This document shows, one piece after another, positions 50,272 through 52,044 of a stretch of DNA of 52,044 bases. Positions within the stretch are counted from its first letter, which is position 1. Every line of letters starts with the position of its first letter. Source of the stretch: Bacillota bacterium (GTDB taxonomy: Bacteria > Bacillota > Clostridia > Christensenellales > UMGS416); the NCBI GenBank assembly GCA_023409755.1, contig JAEYRA010000016.1:1-52044 (forward strand), given 5' to 3'. A program made the translations under genes and the position numbers. The notes under the pieces were generated by a model. The model was not told the DNA's origin. It did no database searches and saw nothing but the letters and a program-made list of their open reading frames with translations.

Positions 50272-50877
50272 ATGGATCTCAATTCCGTCGCGGAAAAGTT
50301 GAACAGCCACGGCTTTCATGCCCAGGTGCTGTCCTCCGCCGCGAAAGCACGCGCAGAAGTGCTGCGCCTGATCCCCGAACACGCCACGGTGGGCGTCGGC
50401 GGTTCCATGACCGTATTGACCATGGGCCTGCACGAGAGCTTGGCCGAGGAAGGCCGCACCGTCTATTGGCACTGGCTCATGCCGGTGGAGAAGCGCGAAG
50501 TCGCCCAGGAGCTGGCTCACAAGGCGGACTTCTACTTGGTCAGCGCCAATGGCGTGACCGCCAATGGTGAGCTGTTGTATATGGACAGCAAATCCAACCG
50601 CACGGGCACCATCCTCTATGGCCCCAAGAAGGTCATCGTCGTTGTGGGGCGCAACAAGATCGTTGCCGACGAGGTCGAAGGACTCAACCGCATCAAAACC
50701 GTGGCCTGCCCACAGAACGCGCGGCGCTTGAACCTGGACACCCCCTGCGCCACGCTCAACCACTGCACCGACTGCCGCAGCCCCCAGCGCATGTGCAAGG
50801 CCTTCGTGCGCATTATGGAGCCGCCGGGTGGGCGGGATTTCCACGTGCTGCTGGTGGACGATACACTCGGATACTAG
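50272..50877 (+). CDS. LUD domain protein (LutC/YkgG-like)
   Basis: The protein has 201 residues with a GAGGGAAAG site. It shows the LUD (DUF162) pattern: VGVGGSMTVLTMGL, ADFYLVSANGVTANGELLYMDSKSNR and KVIVVVGRNKIVADEVEGLNRI. Near the C terminus a cysteine group (TPC, HCTDCRSPQRMC) could bind metal or an iron-sulfur cluster. LUD proteins take part in lactate use (LutABC), but stand-alone copies like this are common in Clostridia and their role is unknown. Two tandem copies of the structured repeat follow its stop. Confidence 0.87.
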   Translation: MDLNSVAEKLNSHGFHAQVLSSAAKARAEVLRLIPEHATVGVGGSMTVLTMGLHESLAEEGRTVYWHWLMPVEKREVAQELAHKADFYLVSANGVTANGELLYMDSKSNRTGTILYGPKKVIVVVGRNKIVADEVEGLNRIKTVACPQNARRLNLDTPCATLNHCTDCRSPQRMCKAFVRIMEPPGGRDFHVLLVDDTLGY

Positions 50878-51090
50878 GCGCTTCGCTTTCGCGTCGACCG
50901 CTTCGCGATCGCCGCGAGTTTGGAGAGCTCGTTACAACTGCATCTTTACCGCGCGCCGCACATGTCGCCGCGCGGCTTTCGTTTGCGTTGGTCGTGCAGA
51001 GCTTTCCAGGGGAAACGCGCCTGCGGGCGGAGGAATGAGTGCTCCATTCTGGCTGTTTCGTACCGCCGCCGGATGAACCGGCTGGCGGCT
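50878..51090 (+). repeat. Structured intergenic repeat, tandem copy D
   Basis: First of two units with a period of 215 bases. It begins right after the LUD stop with GCGCTTCGCTTTCGCG. Its hairpins are CGCG-TCGA/TCGC-CGCG with loop CCGCTTCGCGA, then GGAGAGCTCGTTAC, CCGCGCG/CGCGCGG around CCGCACATGTCGC (50949-50975), CGCC-TGCG-GGCG, and a final hairpin with loop ATGAA (51063-51088). Loops match copies A and B while stems differ. Confidence 0.85.
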
Positions 51091-51305
51091 CCGCGCTTCA
51101 CTTTCGCGTCAACCGCTTCGCGATGGCCGCGAGTTTGGAGAGCTCGTCACAACCGCATCTTTGCCGCGCGCCGCACATGTCGCCGCGCGGCTTTCGTTTG
51201 CGTTGGTCGTGCAGAGCTTTCCAGGGGAAACGCGCCTGCGGGCGGAGGAATGAGTGCTCTATTCTGGCTGTTTCGTACCGCCGCCGGATGAACCGGCTGG
51301 CGGCT
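51091..51305 (+). repeat. Structured intergenic repeat, tandem copy E
   Basis: Second tandem unit. It differs from copy D at about seven positions over some 210 bases, mostly in the 5' third. The two later large hairpins are unchanged. After it, 51306-51410 holds no gene or repeat that I can recognise. Confidence 0.85.
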
Positions 51306-51410
51306 CATGAGTGACAGCACCGAAGTGTAGGCACGACGGCATGTGTTACCCACTCGCCTGCCCTGTAGCGTAACGTCAGGTACATCGGCGAAGCGACCGA
51401 CCCACCAGCT

Positions 51411-51447
51411 ATAAAAACGCCCGCCACGGTGCACCGTGGCGGGCGTT
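51411..51447 (-). terminator. Terminator of the signal-peptidase-like gene
   Basis: A 32-base perfect palindrome (51416-51447, arm AACGCCCGCCACGGTG) is followed on the minus strand by TTTTTAT. It lies 11 bases after the stop of the minus-strand gene and faces the tandem repeats. Confidence 0.88.
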
Positions 51448-51458
51448 GGGCTTCTGGT

Positions 51459-52019
51459 TTACCGGCCCAGCAGCGTTTCGATGTCGGCATCTTTGGGGCT
51501 GAGAGGCGCGTCGTCATCGGGGAAGTAAGGTGCGGGCCACAGGCGATGAACGACGTAGACCGACAACAGCGCAAGGAAAGCCACAGCCCACACCATGGGC
51601 TGGCGCATCCACCCGATGGCCCATGCCAGGCGCGGGATGCGTGCCACATACACCGCCAGGATGGCCTCCGGCTGCACCTCATAGGTGTTGCCGCCGGTCA
51701 CCTGTATCGTAAGGCCGTTGGCGTCAGCGCTGGTCACCACTGCGGGGAACTGCCCCAGTGGGCCAGACTTGTACACCAGCACCCCCTGCCCCACGGCCGG
51801 TTGGGCGCCGGGCGTGTACTGCACAATCATCAGGTCACCCTCCTGGCTGTGGACGAACTCGCCTTCCACCGTCAAATCCGTCCAGCCATACCCCAACACC
51901 GACAGGCATTGGGAGGTCGACTCCCCGATGGTGCCAACCTGGTCAGCGGCCACCAAGCCCCCGCCCACCAGATACAGGAGGAACAACAGCACCGTGAGCG
52001 CCTTCCAGAACCTCTTCAT
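51459..52019 (-). CDS. Membrane protein resembling signal peptidase I (SipW type) without clear catalytic residues
   Basis: The protein has 186 residues; the ATG at 52019 follows AAGGAG, while a GTG three codons earlier is too close to that site. An N-terminal signal-anchor helix is followed by an extracellular beta domain (about 30-125) and a second helix near 143-162. The segment AILAVYVARIPRLAWAIGWMRQP resembles the end of SipW-type signal peptidases, and GQGVLVYKSGPLGQFPAVV a beta strand pair of that fold. I cannot find the Ser-Met-x-Pro motif or a matching lysine/histidine, so it is either degenerate or a different family. Confidence 0.6.
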   Translation of the reverse strand: MKRFWKALTVLLFLLYLVGGGLVAADQVGTIGESTSQCLSVLGYGWTDLTVEGEFVHSQEGDLMIVQYTPGAQPAVGQGVLVYKSGPLGQFPAVVTSADANGLTIQVTGGNTYEVQPEAILAVYVARIPRLAWAIGWMRQPMVWAVAFLALLSVYVVHRLWPAPYFPDDDAPLSPKDADIETLLGR

Positions 52020-52044
52020 CGGCCGCACTCCTTCCGGGCAGCGC

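Noticed and set aside
50878..51305. CRISPR array
   Set aside because: There are only two 215-base units without spacers, and no cas genes are present.
50828..51314. Overlapping short frames in the tandem repeats (for example 50920-51291)
   Set aside because: They exist in several frames at once, stop at different places in other copies, and differ between copies mainly in ways that keep hairpins. I treat them as non-coding.

Overview
The window reads as chromosomal DNA of a GC-rich, Gram-positive-type member of the Bacillota, most likely an uncultured clostridial anaerobe. The evidence is strong GGAGG-type ribosome sites, TTGACA/TATAAT promoters, a perfect CIRCE operator with hrcA, a zinc-type L33, RsgA, Jag and MtaB, and no outer-membrane genes. 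No phage, transposase, CRISPR array or plasmid gene was seen. The genus cannot be fixed from this sequence.

Layout. (1) 1-3051: small conserved proteins (DUF554, DUF1294, a DUF3298-type protein, a pentapeptide-like protein, GrpB). (2) 3395-7685: rsgA, a candidate small RNA, then the ribosome/membrane-insertion cluster rpmH-rnpA-yidD-yidC-jag. dnaA and mnmE, its usual neighbours, are absent. (3) 7731-15571: two HD hydrolases, a uroporphyrinogen-decarboxylase-like protein, YhcH, a phosphofructokinase with a mixed active site, a LURP-one-like protein, a GH3 lipoprotein and an unknown protein. (4) 15628-19583, minus strand: tRNA-Gly, tuf, rpmG, secE, nusG, rplK, rplA. The usual rplJL-rpoBC continuation is missing. 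(5) 19787-30643: a lipoprotein, a methyltransferase with a possible attenuated leader, and the stress/translation cluster hrcA-grpE-dnaK-(methyltransferase)-dnaJ-prmA-mtaB-HIT under CIRCE control. (6) 30868-47090: an accessory region with a marR operon, a (p)ppGpp-hydrolase-like HD protein, GH30 and GH50-like hydrolases, a diguanylate cyclase, an acetyltransferase, an aconitase-family hydratase, the operon GH1-manA-epimerase-ROK kinase, and a UTRA-type GntR regulator. It lies between hemW and hrcA, which are adjacent in many Bacillota. (7) 47101-50036: lepA-hemW. (8) 50272-52019: a LUD protein and a signal-peptidase-like membrane protein.

The most unusual signal is a family of five structured repeats of about 205-285 bp (3109-3394, 20491-20740, 45955-46159, 50878-51090, 51091-51305). 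Each has up to four hairpins whose apical loops are conserved while the stems change with pairing kept. Each copy or tandem pair lies between two convergent genes, and its CTTTCGCG end starts 0-15 bases after the stop codon of the upstream gene on the same strand. This looks like a 3'-UTR or non-coding RNA element, or a small mobile structured element, and I do not recognise it as a named family.

Secondary candidates are a roughly 135-nt small RNA divergent from rpmH, an attenuator-like leader before the methyltransferase at 20751-21578, and predicted GntR operators at the GH1 operon and inside hemW.
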